64,000 nt of DNA, from contig PDHQ01000011.1 in the NCBI GenBank assembly GCA_003339415.1, forward strand, positions 310,001-374,000, given 5' to 3'. The first letter of the stretch is position 1. Every line of letters begins with the position of its first letter. Below the pieces are notes generated by a model. It ran no database searches and was not told the origin of the DNA. It was given only the letters and a program-made list of their open reading frames with translations. Made by a program: the position numbers and the translations under genes. The DNA comes from Ophiocordyceps camponoti-saundersi (nom. inval.). Taxonomy: Eukaryota; Ascomycota; Sordariomycetes; Hypocreales; Ophiocordycipitaceae. Shown in pieces: positions 1 through 10,155 of the stretch.

Positions 1-400
1 TGAGGCCACTGGCGAACTTCCTAAAGGGAAAAATATACATCAGCCTTGCGGCTGAGTGGGTTATCCCTTCATTCGTGCTTCATCTCTTCACCGGTCAAAA
101 GACCTCAGAGATCCTTCGCTAATTATAATCATATGGGGTCCCACCTTGAGAGTTGCCACAGGAGCTTCAGGCCGATGATGAGAGATGCCTCTGAGGCCAC
201 TGGCGAAGTTCCTAAAGGGAAAAATATACATCAGCCTTGCGGCTGAGTGGGTTATCCCTTCATTCGAGGATGTTCTCTTCAGCGGTCAAAAGACCTCGGA
301 GAAACCAACGTATAAAAATAATCATCAGGGGTCCCACCTTGAGAGTTGCCACAGGAGCTTCAAGCCGATGATGAGACATGCCTCTGAGGCCACTGGCGAA
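1..400. repeat. Tandem ~192-bp minisatellite, running off the left edge
   Basis: The block starting TGAGGCCACTGGCGAA is seen at 1, 192 and 385, giving periods of 191 and 193 bp. Both full copies contain the same CAGCCTTGCGGCTGAG stem-like stretch, the GGTCAAAAGACCTC segment and the GTCCCACCTTGAGAGTTGCC segment, with scattered substitutions. The array probably continues to the left of the window. Short ORFs through it only reflect the repeat; no protein function is supported. Confidence 0.85.
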
Positions 401-635
401 GGTGATGAAAGAGATGTCACGACTGTCTGGTGACACCGAACCTGAGGGACAGCAATGGTCAGTACAGACGGGAAAGCAGAGACACACGGGGTTGGGGGGT
501 TTTCAGGAGGCAACTCACAGAAGCAAAGACACAAGTCTCACGAGAGTTGTGATGACAGGAAACGAGCGAGTGGCTGACGAAACTGAACTTCACAGAGACC
601 AATGGTCAGAAGGTATATGAGAGGAGATAGAAAAG

Positions 636-820
636 TGAGGTAAGGGGGAAGTTGGGGACAAGAGGAAACTCACAAGAGCAGTGACAGAAGTGCCACGGAA
701 AAGGCGATGACAGAAGTGTCATGGATGACTGGCTGTATCAATTGGCAGGTATACAAGACGAGAGAGAGGTAAGAGGTAAGGGGGTTGTCAAGAGGAAACT
801 CACAAAGGCAACGGCAGAGT
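636..820. repeat. Degenerate direct repeat, ~137-bp spacing
   Basis: A purine-rich block with GAGGTAAGGGGG followed by CAAGAGGAAACTCACAA occurs at about 636-680 and again at about 773-812. The copies differ by a small deletion. It lies just downstream of the 192-bp array and may be a decayed continuation of the same kind of minisatellite. Confidence 0.6.
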
Positions 821-3138
821 CTCGAGACTGGCTGACGACACAAAGCCTGCGAAAGTGAAATGGTCAGACAAAAACAGGACAAGCGAGAGAAAAAGGGGAG
901 GCCGTTGCCAAAGGGTCAAGGATGGAGAGGAGAGATGGACGACAATTGCGTCGGTGGCAGAGAGGACGAGAAGAAAGGAGTGAAAGTGATGAAGAAGGGA
1001 AAAGACAGACGAAGAACAAAAATGAAGAGATCAAGAGCAAAAGCGTCGGATGATGAGGTGTGAAGATGATGGGCAGATCTGAGCTGGAAGAAAAAAAAGA
1101 AGAGAGAGTTGGGAGACGGGTCGAGAGCTGGGTTTAAGTACTCGTACGCCCAATGCTCGCGATTGCCTACAACAGGGAAAAGAAGGAGACGGTCGAGCAG
1201 GAAAGCTCACGAACATGGCAAAAGAGTCGCTTGACACGGGTGAAGAGGTCTCACTTGACGCCCAGTTCGGGGGCATACCTCCCACAACGTGCGTTGGCCA
1301 CGGCAAGACCAAGAGCTCAACAGACTGAATTGAAGTAGCAGCACTACAGTATCTGTCTTGGTAATGGAAAGTCACAGTTGTCAACTTGCGAGGGCTGAGC
1401 AACTGCCTAGGTACCCTCAACAGCAAGCGAGTCTTTTCCCATGGCGATATCTGACGCTTGGTACTATGGGCGTTTAAGATGCACCGATCTACCTACCTAC
1501 GTAGCAGGGCATCATTTTACAGCGTTTGTACCTATATATCTACCTACGTACCCAGGTAGGCACTCAAGAACTGGCCGTAATGAAGCACGAGACACTCGTG
1601 GTCGAAGCCGTAGCTTCCGAGGGTGCTCATGGAGAGGAAAGAAGATTGCTTGGGAAAGTACCAAAAAAGGGGAGAGGAAGCAGGGCTTTGGCCAAGACAC
1701 CGGCACTGGCAGGAAGGCTCGTGGCTACCCGGTCGTCGGCGCTGTCATGAAGGTAGCAATTGACCAAGGAAGGTTGTGGCGGCGGGAAAGCAAAGCTTGG
1801 CAAGCAGGTCGATATGGATGGGATCAACGGGCACTTGCTGTTCGACATGGTGAAGGAGAACATCATGATGACACAGGGAATTGTTAAATCTGGCTCGAGA
1901 AGTTGACATTAGAAGCTTGTTCACTACCCGTAGTTATTGGCTCTGGATATATCATGGCATGAATCTGACGAAACGGTTCAAAAGGAGGCTCGAAGAAGCT
2001 GTGCGAAGTCACTTCTGGCTGAACATTACATACAAAACATGCGTCGTAAATAATTACATGCATAAGATCTGGCACATGGTTCGGACCCAGAGACTTCCTT
2101 CTTTTTGCTCTTACTTTCAAGTCTCCTTTCCCTCCTCTCCTTGCAAGTGAAGAAAGACAGTAAACACCAAGAAGATCCTGGAGCTGCAGGACGGCCCCGG
2201 AGCGGAACGTGATAGCCCTATTCAACTCGACGCTTCCGGTCGACACCCGTCGTGAAGGTTCTGCACAACCTTCCGTCCAGGACGATAACTCTGGGGTCCG
2301 ATTGGGAAGAGACAACAGTGTCGCGCGGTTGAAGTCGCTAACCCATGTTTACCAACGTCTTTGGCAAGACGTAGGCAGCCTGGCTGTGCGGACGTGACAA
2401 GGAGGTATTTGTCGCCACGGCCGGCCCATTCCGGAGACTGAGCCGTTGAGAAAATTGGAGGGATGCCGATGGCCTCTGTACGTAGCGGTGGCGGACTGTG
2501 GAAGAGTACCTAGTTTCGTCGTCGTGTCAGTCACGCATCGGTTGTAATACGCCTCGGTCAAAATAGAGAAGAAGCAGCAAAACTGGCTGTAAGAGCGCTT
2601 CGGAGTTTGTCTCTTGGGATTCGGGTTTTACAAAAGGAAAGCCGCTGTCACTCGGGCCTTATAGAAGGATGATCGTTCACATACCTACTCTTTTTGCGTC
2701 TGAATCGCAAATTCCCTGTCATTAGTTTCGACCCAGAGTAGTTGAACTACTTCCCCTTGTCTTCGGATACCCGACCAGAACTCTCTCATCGGCACCTACA
2801 ACTGCCCTCCTGGACGGTTACCGGTGGGAACCTAGAGCTCTTCATGCGGCTTCTTGTCAAATATGGAAGACTGATACAAGAGACCTATGCTGTATCCGTT
2901 CCGGTCAAGTTGCATCGATAACAATTGCTCGACGTATTCTCTACAAGACAGTGGTTCTTCATCTGCCTACGGTACTTACAGACTACGCCCAACGCAACTC
3001 TTGAACACGGCCATGAGTGCGTGACTTGCATGATACGGATATATGAGCGCCCCTATGGCTTCTAAACACACGGTTTCTATGCGAACTGACTATCTACCTA
3101 AAGGTAACTAAACCTCTTGTACATATCGATCTCTACCT
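821..3138. other. Gene-free stretch
   Basis: Only short overlapping ORFs with atypical composition occur here, none with a recognisable domain. A CCTACCTACGTA-type motif, repeated elsewhere in the window, is present near 1490-1560. I see no RNA gene or mobile-element boundary. Confidence 0.5.
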
Positions 3139-3591
3139 TTAACTGATCGAGAGGAGCTTCAACACAAGACAGTACCTCTGCATAGTCCCGTTAAAGAACT
3201 TGACGCCCAGTTCCGTGTTATCCTCGTCAATCACCGACACTTCCTGTCCACCGCCCACGCGGACTGTGACGGGCCTGATGAAGTCGGTCCAGCCAGCGTA
3301 ATACCACTTGCGGCAAAGCAGCTGCAGTTCATGACGATTAGGCGTCTCGTGACCAAAGGGGTAGTTCCTGATGTTCTGGCCATCCACCATGCACTTGAAG
3401 TCTTTCAGGCTGTTTACGTTCAAGACCCAGCCTCCATCGGAGATCCAGTCCACTTTATCACCGCCGGTAAGGACAATCTGTACGTCGGCGTCACTGCTCA
3501 TACCCCTGTGGCATAGCATCGGAAGGACGGTCTGCGCGGTGGCCACCGAGGCAGACGTCGCGAATACGGTCAAAAGAAGAGATGGTCTCAT
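3139..3591 (-). CDS. Small secreted protein with four cysteines
   Basis: This single-exon ORF encodes 150 residues from a true ATG. Residues 1-19 form a clear signal peptide: Arg near the start, a Leu/Val/Ala core and an AxA-like cleavage site before Gln-Thr. The mature part of about 130 residues contains four cysteines (in LCHRG, FKCMV, LLCRK and RYCLV contexts), enough for two disulfides, and is rich in Trp, Gly and Asp. I recognise no domain. Size, secretion signal and even cysteine number fit the loose class of fungal small secreted proteins that includes effector candidates, but nothing in the sequence proves such a role. The next gene on the same strand also encodes a secreted cysteine-rich protein. 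The open frame, codon use and signal peptide make this a convincing gene. Confidence 0.7.
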   Translation of the reverse strand: MRPSLLLTVFATSASVATAQTVLPMLCHRGMSSDADVQIVLTGGDKVDWISDGGWVLNVNSLKDFKCMVDGQNIRNYPFGHETPNRHELQLLCRKWYYAGWTDFIRPVTVRVGGGQEVSVIDEDNTELGVKFFNGTMQRYCLVLKLLSIS

Positions 3592-4582
3592 TTTTTTTTT
3601 TCGTGAGTTGGCCCTTGTTTTTGATAGCAGTTGTGTTCGAAGGAGTTGATCCTTGTGTGGTAGACAGGTTGGAGAAGAAGTATCGAATCTTTCTTCCGAC
3701 TTTCGAGCCTAGACTACAGACTGTAGCACTGATATAAAAGTAAGAGACAATGAGCAATGAAGATGAAGAGTAGCGAAGCTCTACTCTTGCACAAGGGTGG
3801 AATAGCAACTTGATTTCAACGAGTCATCTATATATACAGGCCAGTTGCACTCGAGTTTCTCATTGTGATAACTCATGTCCCGGTGTGCCCAGAACTTGGC
3901 CTTTAAGAGAGTTTCCATCTCCTTGCATAACTTGGGTCATGACGATGCCAGGAAGAGAGAGATTTCAATATCTGTAAAGCATGTCTCATGAGTGGCAAGT
4001 CTTTGCATTTCCCCACTCCAAGGCAGATCTCGCATTCACGATGCACGGCCCAGATGCACAACCTTGTGGACATCTTTAACTCTACGAGCATAGAAAATTA
4101 TGTCCTCTTGTGTCGTTTCTCTGGAACCGCTCATGTGATGAACTTTGGCAGCCCACGTCTTGTCACACGCCTCCCTACATAATCCTGCGTACATGAAGTC
4201 TATATCATTCTTCGATGCCATAAGTTCTGAGCAGAACGCTTGCCTCGAACTATATGGAAGTGAAAGGACGACAACCGAGTCATGGTCGGCCCTCGTCGAG
4301 AACTTGGTGGCGTTGCTTGGCGTTATTGAGTTAACGTTCGGTTTGGTGAACAGCTTTTGTCAGGACAAGTAACAACTATCTTCAAGCATGACCGGAGTCT
4401 CGTTCATGGCCAGAGGACAGACTTGCTGCCCAATTACAGTGTTGTTCCAAACCGCGAAATTCATGCTAAAGTCAAAGGTCTTGTCATGATCCTGAGCCGA
4501 AGCAACTACCTGTCTATGACCCCAAAGATGCCTTGTAAAAACACTTGATCGGCTCAAAGACCCCAAATACTGATAACCTCAG
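3592..4582. other. Gene-free stretch between two secreted-protein genes
   Basis: This holds the upstream region of the small secreted protein, with a TATATATA run near 3830 that could serve the minus strand, and the downstream region of the next gene. All ORFs are short and unconvincing. Confidence 0.45.
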
Positions 4583-5353
4583 CTATACCCTACACTGTTT
4601 TGTGGAAGGGTCCAAGGGGTTTGGAAACTCCGACTCCAGATTGCGACCGAAAAGTTCATCGTCTCCAACTGCCCCGTCGCCTTCGATCGAGTCGCTCACA
4701 CAGCCAACGATGCGAAGGCCGAACTCGCAAACAGGGTGAAAGAAGGCGGGACAAAGAGCGCCGGCTCGACGCCTGCCAGGATTCCAGGAGTGGCAGAAAG
4801 CAACCGTGCGGTTGTTACCTGCGTCGCCGATCGAACAATACTGGCCGTTCCATCCAATCTTTTGATCTTCAGACTTGAAGCAGCCTTCCCATTTACCCAT
4901 CCTGCCTGCACCTTTCCATATGCTACAGGGCCTGTATTCGATGCCGGCAGTTTCGCTGACCTTGGGTATGCCGAGAAGCCGAGTATATGGCATTTCAGAA
5001 ATCGCGACATGATATCTCTTTGTCGAAGCGGGCAGCTGTTTGATGGCCTGATCGACCAGCTTGTGCCCGAGCCAGTGGGTGTCAACGTTGTCTTTCCACC
5101 ACGTTCGGTTGTAGTTGTCGAGATTCAAGTTGCAGGCGTTTATCGCCCTACACCAGTTACCCCAGGCCTCGTACTCATTCTTCGGGTCGCAGCCCCGCTT
5201 GGAACACTCTATGATATGAAGTCGCAGGCCATCGTAGACTCCTGCCCGTAATTGGGAACGCCTTTCGGTGGTATCCTCGGTGGACGCGTCGGTAGGGGCC
5301 GGGACAGCGAAGCCGGTCAGCAGTGCCAGACTGGTGAGGCGTAGCAGCCGCAT
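4583..5353 (-). CDS. Secreted cysteine-rich protein (12 Cys), unknown function
   Basis: The encoded protein has 256 residues. I start at the ATG at 5353 because the longer open frame begins only with a TTG, and this ATG opens directly into a signal peptide (MRLLRL, then a Leu/Ala core ending near VPAP). The mature chain has 12 cysteines spread over its whole length, including pairs in ECSKRGC and WCRAINAC contexts, consistent with a disulfide-stabilised extracellular protein. N-glycosylation sequons are present (NRT twice). I do not recognise a family. It sits about 1 kb upstream of the small secreted protein on the same strand in a gene-poor area, a setting often seen for fungal secreted accessory proteins. 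A TATA-like box lies about 117 bp upstream. An intron cannot be excluded, but none is needed. Confidence 0.7.
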   Translation of the reverse strand: MRLLRLTSLALLTGFAVPAPTDASTEDTTERRSQLRAGVYDGLRLHIIECSKRGCDPKNEYEAWGNWCRAINACNLNLDNYNRTWWKDNVDTHWLGHKLVDQAIKQLPASTKRYHVAISEMPYTRLLGIPKVSETAGIEYRPCSIWKGAGRMGKWEGCFKSEDQKIGWNGQYCSIGDAGNNRTVAFCHSWNPGRRRAGALCPAFFHPVCEFGLRIVGCVSDSIEGDGAVGDDELFGRNLESEFPNPLDPSTKQCRV

Positions 5354-5469
5354 TTTGAACCAAGTGCGAAGAGGGAAGAGAAGGGAATATTCGGTCCTCA
5401 AGTTCAACCTTGAGATTTGCGATGAGAGATGTCATTCAACAGTCAAATTACTGATCGAGGATGGACGAC

Positions 5470-5476
5470 TTTATAT
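5470..5476 (-). promoter_or_regulatory. TATA-like box of the 12-Cys secreted protein gene
   Basis: Read on the minus strand the site is ATATAAA, about 117 bp upstream of the chosen ATG. It is followed by a pyrimidine-rich run (CTTCTCTTCCCTCTTC) just before the start, as is common at fungal transcription start sites. Both support the 5353 start over upstream alternatives. Confidence 0.4.
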
Positions 5477-6893
5477 CCCTCCTGAGATCGCCTTCTACGA
5501 AACTTAAAGCGAGTGTTACTGCGAGGAAGAAAGTCGTCAGAAGACAAGATCATAACATGTTGACAAATCAAATACGATGTCTCCGCAACTTTCGCCGGGG
5601 CTGGATCTCCCCAGCAGCCTCCAGTGGCAGTGCTCTCGGCAGAAGGAAGATACGAGTTTCTCTGCTTTGATGACGGGAGGTTGGTTATCATGCGTGTCAA
5701 AAAAAAAAACATATTGAGGCGATGATTCTCTTGGCATCTTGAAGCAAAGCTACGGCGTTGGAATTGGTAGCAATATACCGAGTTAGCAGTTCCGTGACAG
5801 GGTTCCCCTAGTAAACAGCTGGGTCTTTACAGACGTATGTAGTCCTCGAAGAGTACGACTTCGCACGCCTCATTCTCCGTTTTCGTCTTAATTGGCAGAG
5901 TTGGAATGTTCATGCTGTATTTCAATTTGGTTGTCGAATGTCAGGTGTGATTCTTTCTTGCAGGAGCCTCTGTCGGTAACGAGGAAGAATGGCTCCGGTC
6001 TATCAACAAGTTGCAGAACTCGAGCCTCTCATCAACCATGACCTTGGAGTTGGTTGTCCAAGCCTTGTGGAAACTGCCGCAAGATGGCATGCAAAATACA
6101 AGCTCCAACCAGCCCCGCTGTACGTCCGTATTGCGCTTCTTTTGACCCCGACTAGACGTTCGGTTGCGTCGAAGATCAGGGATGGACAGAGTGATAACAA
6201 AGTCCGAGCCAGGAATGTGGCATGGCTGCTATCAGTGCGGATCTTTGTGAGTGAAGGAGGTTGGGCAAGAAACTGTATCGTATGAAATTCGGGAGAAGAC
6301 ATGTCGAGTTTGGAGGCTGGTGAGTTCCTACACAACGAGTACCGTCTTATTGTTCCCATCTTCTGCCGATTCTTATCTTCGTCTGATAGATGCTTCCCGA
6401 CTATCGTATTCAGAGAAGAAAACCCTTATCTGGTCGATCCTTTTGTTGCAAAGTCTGAGGCCACTTTCTATTCACTGCCATCCGTACCTAAACACGCAAT
6501 CGACCCCGTTTGTGAAAAGAAAGCTAATCGATCAACCACACGGTCGACAGAATTAAACGAGGGTAATCCATTAGTTTGGAGGCGTCTATCATACTTGACC
6601 CAGTCACCACGCTCAAGCGTAATCTCCATCGGTGACCCATCGTTATGCTTGGGTCTGCCGTCGTCTCAGCCGTCGACAAGCTCGAGTTATCGTTCCTCTT
6701 TTGAACTAAACAGGTGCTCTGTAGGCTTGTCATTACCGACACTCAGACGAGTTCGTGTCAACGGCTCCCTACACAGTTGCGGCTTCGTTGTGTTGTCAAC
6801 GGCCTACAACCTCTGACGAAGATTCAACTCTCTTCTCAACATACACATACACAGAGGCTAAACACAGAGCCATTTGTTCCGCAAAACCGTCCC
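5477..6893. other. Gene-free stretch
   Basis: Overlapping ORFs of 60-170 codons occur on both strands between 5,989 and 6,816, but none has a domain, signal peptide or convincing composition. I see no gene, RNA or repeat here. Confidence 0.4.
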
Positions 6894-8006
6894 TCATTCA
6901 GTCTCCCCGCTACCGTAAGCGTGCAGATATGCCGGACTTTGCTGAAACTCGGGCGCCATCTTCAAAGTTCTCTTAGTCCCCTCGTCGATATCCTCCTTAG
7001 GCAACCCCAGGGCCTCATTGGCCAGGCCATACTTGGCCTCAAAGTTACCATCTCCATTCGGGTAAAACGTTCGAGTGTAGAGACAGATGCCAAAGCCGCG
7101 AAAGGCCCCTTTCTGAAGCAGGTCCATGCCACGCTTATATCTGGCGCCGCACTCCTCGCGCTTGATGCGCCAGTCAGCGTCCGTCGTGCCTTGGACGCGA
7201 TGGATGCTATCGAGCATGTCACGCTGACTGATGAGGAAGCTGGAGATGTAAAGCGGCTGGTTGCGCCAGCGCGACAGCGTCACCGACTTATCCGACTCAT
7301 CCTCCGGCAGCTCCTTGAGGCTCAGTAGAGCAGCGATGACGCGACCGCACTGATCCCACGTCGAGATGTTGATCCGCGTCGTCCCTTCGTCGAAGAACGT
7401 CACCTCCTTCTTATTGAGGTCGAAACCGAACCAGCAAGGACCCATGGCCAGCGAATACTCGTACCAGAACGAGCAGCACATGGTCACCCACGACACGCCC
7501 GCCTTCTCAACCGCTTCGATGCCCGCCAGGACGGGAGGCCCGGATAGGTTCTCGGCTTCGAGAGCGGCGTTTCGCACGTCGGTGCCGTAGCAGTTGGGCA
7601 TCATCCATGCCACGCCCGCCTTCGCCGCCGCCCGGGCGAGCTTCTCCTGCGTCTCGGGTGGTGCCCTCGCCGAGAGGGAGACGATGAGGAACTGCTGTCC
7701 GGAAAGCGCATCTACCAGTGTCTCCTCGCGGTCGTAGTCGACCTCGGCGACTTTGACGCCCTTGGGCATGTCGCTGCCGCCATTCTTGCGCGTGATGGCT
7801 GTCACGACATGTTTTCCCGTCGATAGCAGGGCCCTTGTCATGTAGCTGCCCACCTTGCCCGTGACCTACGTGTTGGCATAGTCAGTGAGGAGAAGATGCT
7901 CAAGGAGCAAAGGGAGAGTTTGTCGTGGCAGTACCCCAACGATTGCCACGCGCTCGATGCGATTGGTGAAGCCAGCCGGCTGGTCCTTTGCGTACTTTGC
8001 CGCCAT
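6894..8006 (-). CDS. NmrA-like / isoflavone reductase-like NAD(P)-binding protein
   Basis: I model two exons, complement(join(6894..7865, 7935..8006)), giving 347 residues. Exon 1 encodes 24 residues ending VAIVG. A 69-nt intron (donor GTACTG, acceptor CGTAG) interrupts the dinucleotide-binding loop exactly. Splicing restores VAIVGVTGKVGSYM, the GxxGxxG fingerprint of atypical short-chain dehydrogenases of the NmrA/PCBER type. The second beta-strand and ITRK basic segment follow, as in NADP(H)-preferring members, and later a VPNCYGTD-like stretch (here MPNCYGTDV) typical of this fungal subgroup. Members reduce small aromatic or quinone-like substrates or act as redox-sensing regulators; the substrate cannot be told here. 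There is no signal peptide, so it is probably cytosolic. The restored motif makes the splice model strong. Confidence 0.85.
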
Positions 8007-10155
8007 TGTCTCTGATTTTGTCGTGATAGGGACTTGGCTTTTGCAATCTTGGGTTTCCGGCCAGAGGCGCGGCTTACATGCATTTAAGGCTGTCCGAGCT
8101 CTCACGGCTTGCTGTCGTCATCGCCCTCGAGGGATCGACACCGTGATTGGTTCCAGAAGGCTAGAGACGGGGGTCCCCTGTTGGCTCGCGTCGTGTCAGT
8201 GTCAGCTCCGAGCCTCCGATGATGACGCCGGAGATAGCCGGGACCATCTCCGAGGGCCGATCCGCGCCCGCGACCTTTGCGGACCTTTACTCATCGGCTC
8301 CGACGGCGTTTCCGGGTTGCCCTCGCTCGTCCGTGCCTTAGTCCCTACTTGTGCGGGAAATGTTTCTAAAGGTCAAGGCCTTGATGCCGTATCGCTTCTT
8401 TTCTTCGAGGTCCAGCACCATCCATACTGATGCTCTGTTCGCTGCTGAGTAGCAGCTTCACGAAGCAGGAACTCGGGAGTTGAAGAGACAAGTAGCAGTA
8501 GTAGTTGCGATTCTTATGCCCGTTGTTGGAAGTGGTTTCGAGCAACAAGCTTGTATATACGCGCCACCTCATTCGATCTTTAGCATAGTAATTTGACTCG
8601 ACGTCAACTGGACGTATGTATATACAGGGACACAGAGCATCATGCAAAAGAAACTCGTTTTCACAGGAATCGATAGCTTAAGGACCAGCGCCACCTATGG
8701 TCTAGATGCCGGTGATGATGAGCGCAGCCCCGAAGCAACATTCAAAACAACAACTCTCACCCAACAAACGGCCTTTCTCATGCAGACGACCGAGACGCAG
8801 ACTCTAGGCCGCGCAAGACATCGCCAGAGGCCAGGAAATTCACATTCTGGCCGCCGCCCTGAGGACTCACCAGCGGACGCGGGCTTCTGGAGGGGGGCTC
8901 GTCGGCCGGCTCCGGCTTAAAGGTCGAGACCCAACCCCGCAGCGAGCGCCAAGGCCAAAACTCCCCAGGAGCTAATTTCGAGAGGGAGGAAAAGTGAAAG
9001 TAAGGAGGGGGGGGGAGGGGAAGGGAAGGGAAGATCAATCCCAAGGAGGGCGTGAAGGATTGCCTGTCACTCGTTCTAGCCTTGTCTTGGTGCCCTACCA
9101 AGACCGACCCGGATGGACAACTTTCACTTCGTGCCGAGGCCAGGTTTGACCTCGTCTGGACCTATTGGTGGGTGTTGTTACTTGTCGTCTCCAATGGAAC
9201 TCGTCTTCGGCATCGTCGTAAAGCTGATCTACACTGCGCAGAAACGGCCGAGGACAGCACGAAGAAAGGGCGGTAAAAGGCTATAATACAGGTTAAGTCT
9301 AGAAAGCGCTCACCGAATCGGGCGGGACGCGCCGCCGCCTTTGGTGGGCTCGACAGTGAGGGGCACTGGCGGCTAGAGCCTACATATAACTCATCTTCTC
9401 CGGAGCTCATGATCCGGAATAGACTCTGATCGAGTCAAATGCCTCGTAGAATGTTACAGAACATCCCACACATCTGCATTATGATGTCGGAAAGAACATC
9501 TGAGAAACTCAGTGGCGAGGGCCTGGCGGAAGATGGAAGTTCTGTGGCTTAACCTTTGTACGGACACCACTATGCCTAGCCATGGTACGCTGTATAGTGG
9601 CAAGTAGTAGAGGTCTTAGCCAAGTCGACAGCAATAAGGAAGGGAATAAAAGAACTTACTCTTTACAGCCACACGTCGTATGAGTGGCTCTTTAGTATGA
9701 TAGCTTTTGGCCTTTTCGTGAGCCGAGAGAGCAGTCACTCACATGTTCCTGTTGTCGTATTAGCGCACAGCCAGCCGTACATGTGTATGTCAGTTCAAGG
9801 CTCACTTACACAAACATCCCAATAAAGGGTACAAGCAGGCTCCTGGCTTCGTCGAGGGCAGGGAGAAGGGAGTAGCTCCTTGGTCAAGTCGATATCCTTG
9901 CATTGTTTGCTTATCATAGGATCGGATTTCTTGAGAGCATTTCAACTAGAGCAGCATGGAAGCATCAGTACACCACTGATGTTGAACCAGCCACGACTAC
10001 GCACAGAAGTTCCTACAGTAAGCTTATTTCATGGTCGTCTCCTTCAGATAGAAAGGCGGGAGACAGGGGGAGACGAGATAGATCGAGACATGACTTGAAA
10101 GACTTGCAAGGTACAACAAAGAAGCAGCTTGACTGGGCGGCTCTCATCCAGTAAT
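8007..10155. other. Gene-free stretch
   Basis: A G-rich low-complexity patch (about 8,993-9,030) and several short ORFs of poor quality are present. I find no supported gene, repeat or RNA. Confidence 0.4.

Noticed and set aside
1441..2315. ORFs of 148 and 143 codons on opposite strands
   Set aside because: No domain, no supporting splice sites and composition unlike the confirmed genes.
5989..6816. Overlapping ORFs on both strands (98-171 codons)
   Set aside because: They overlap each other, lack recognisable motifs and have no convincing start context or introns.
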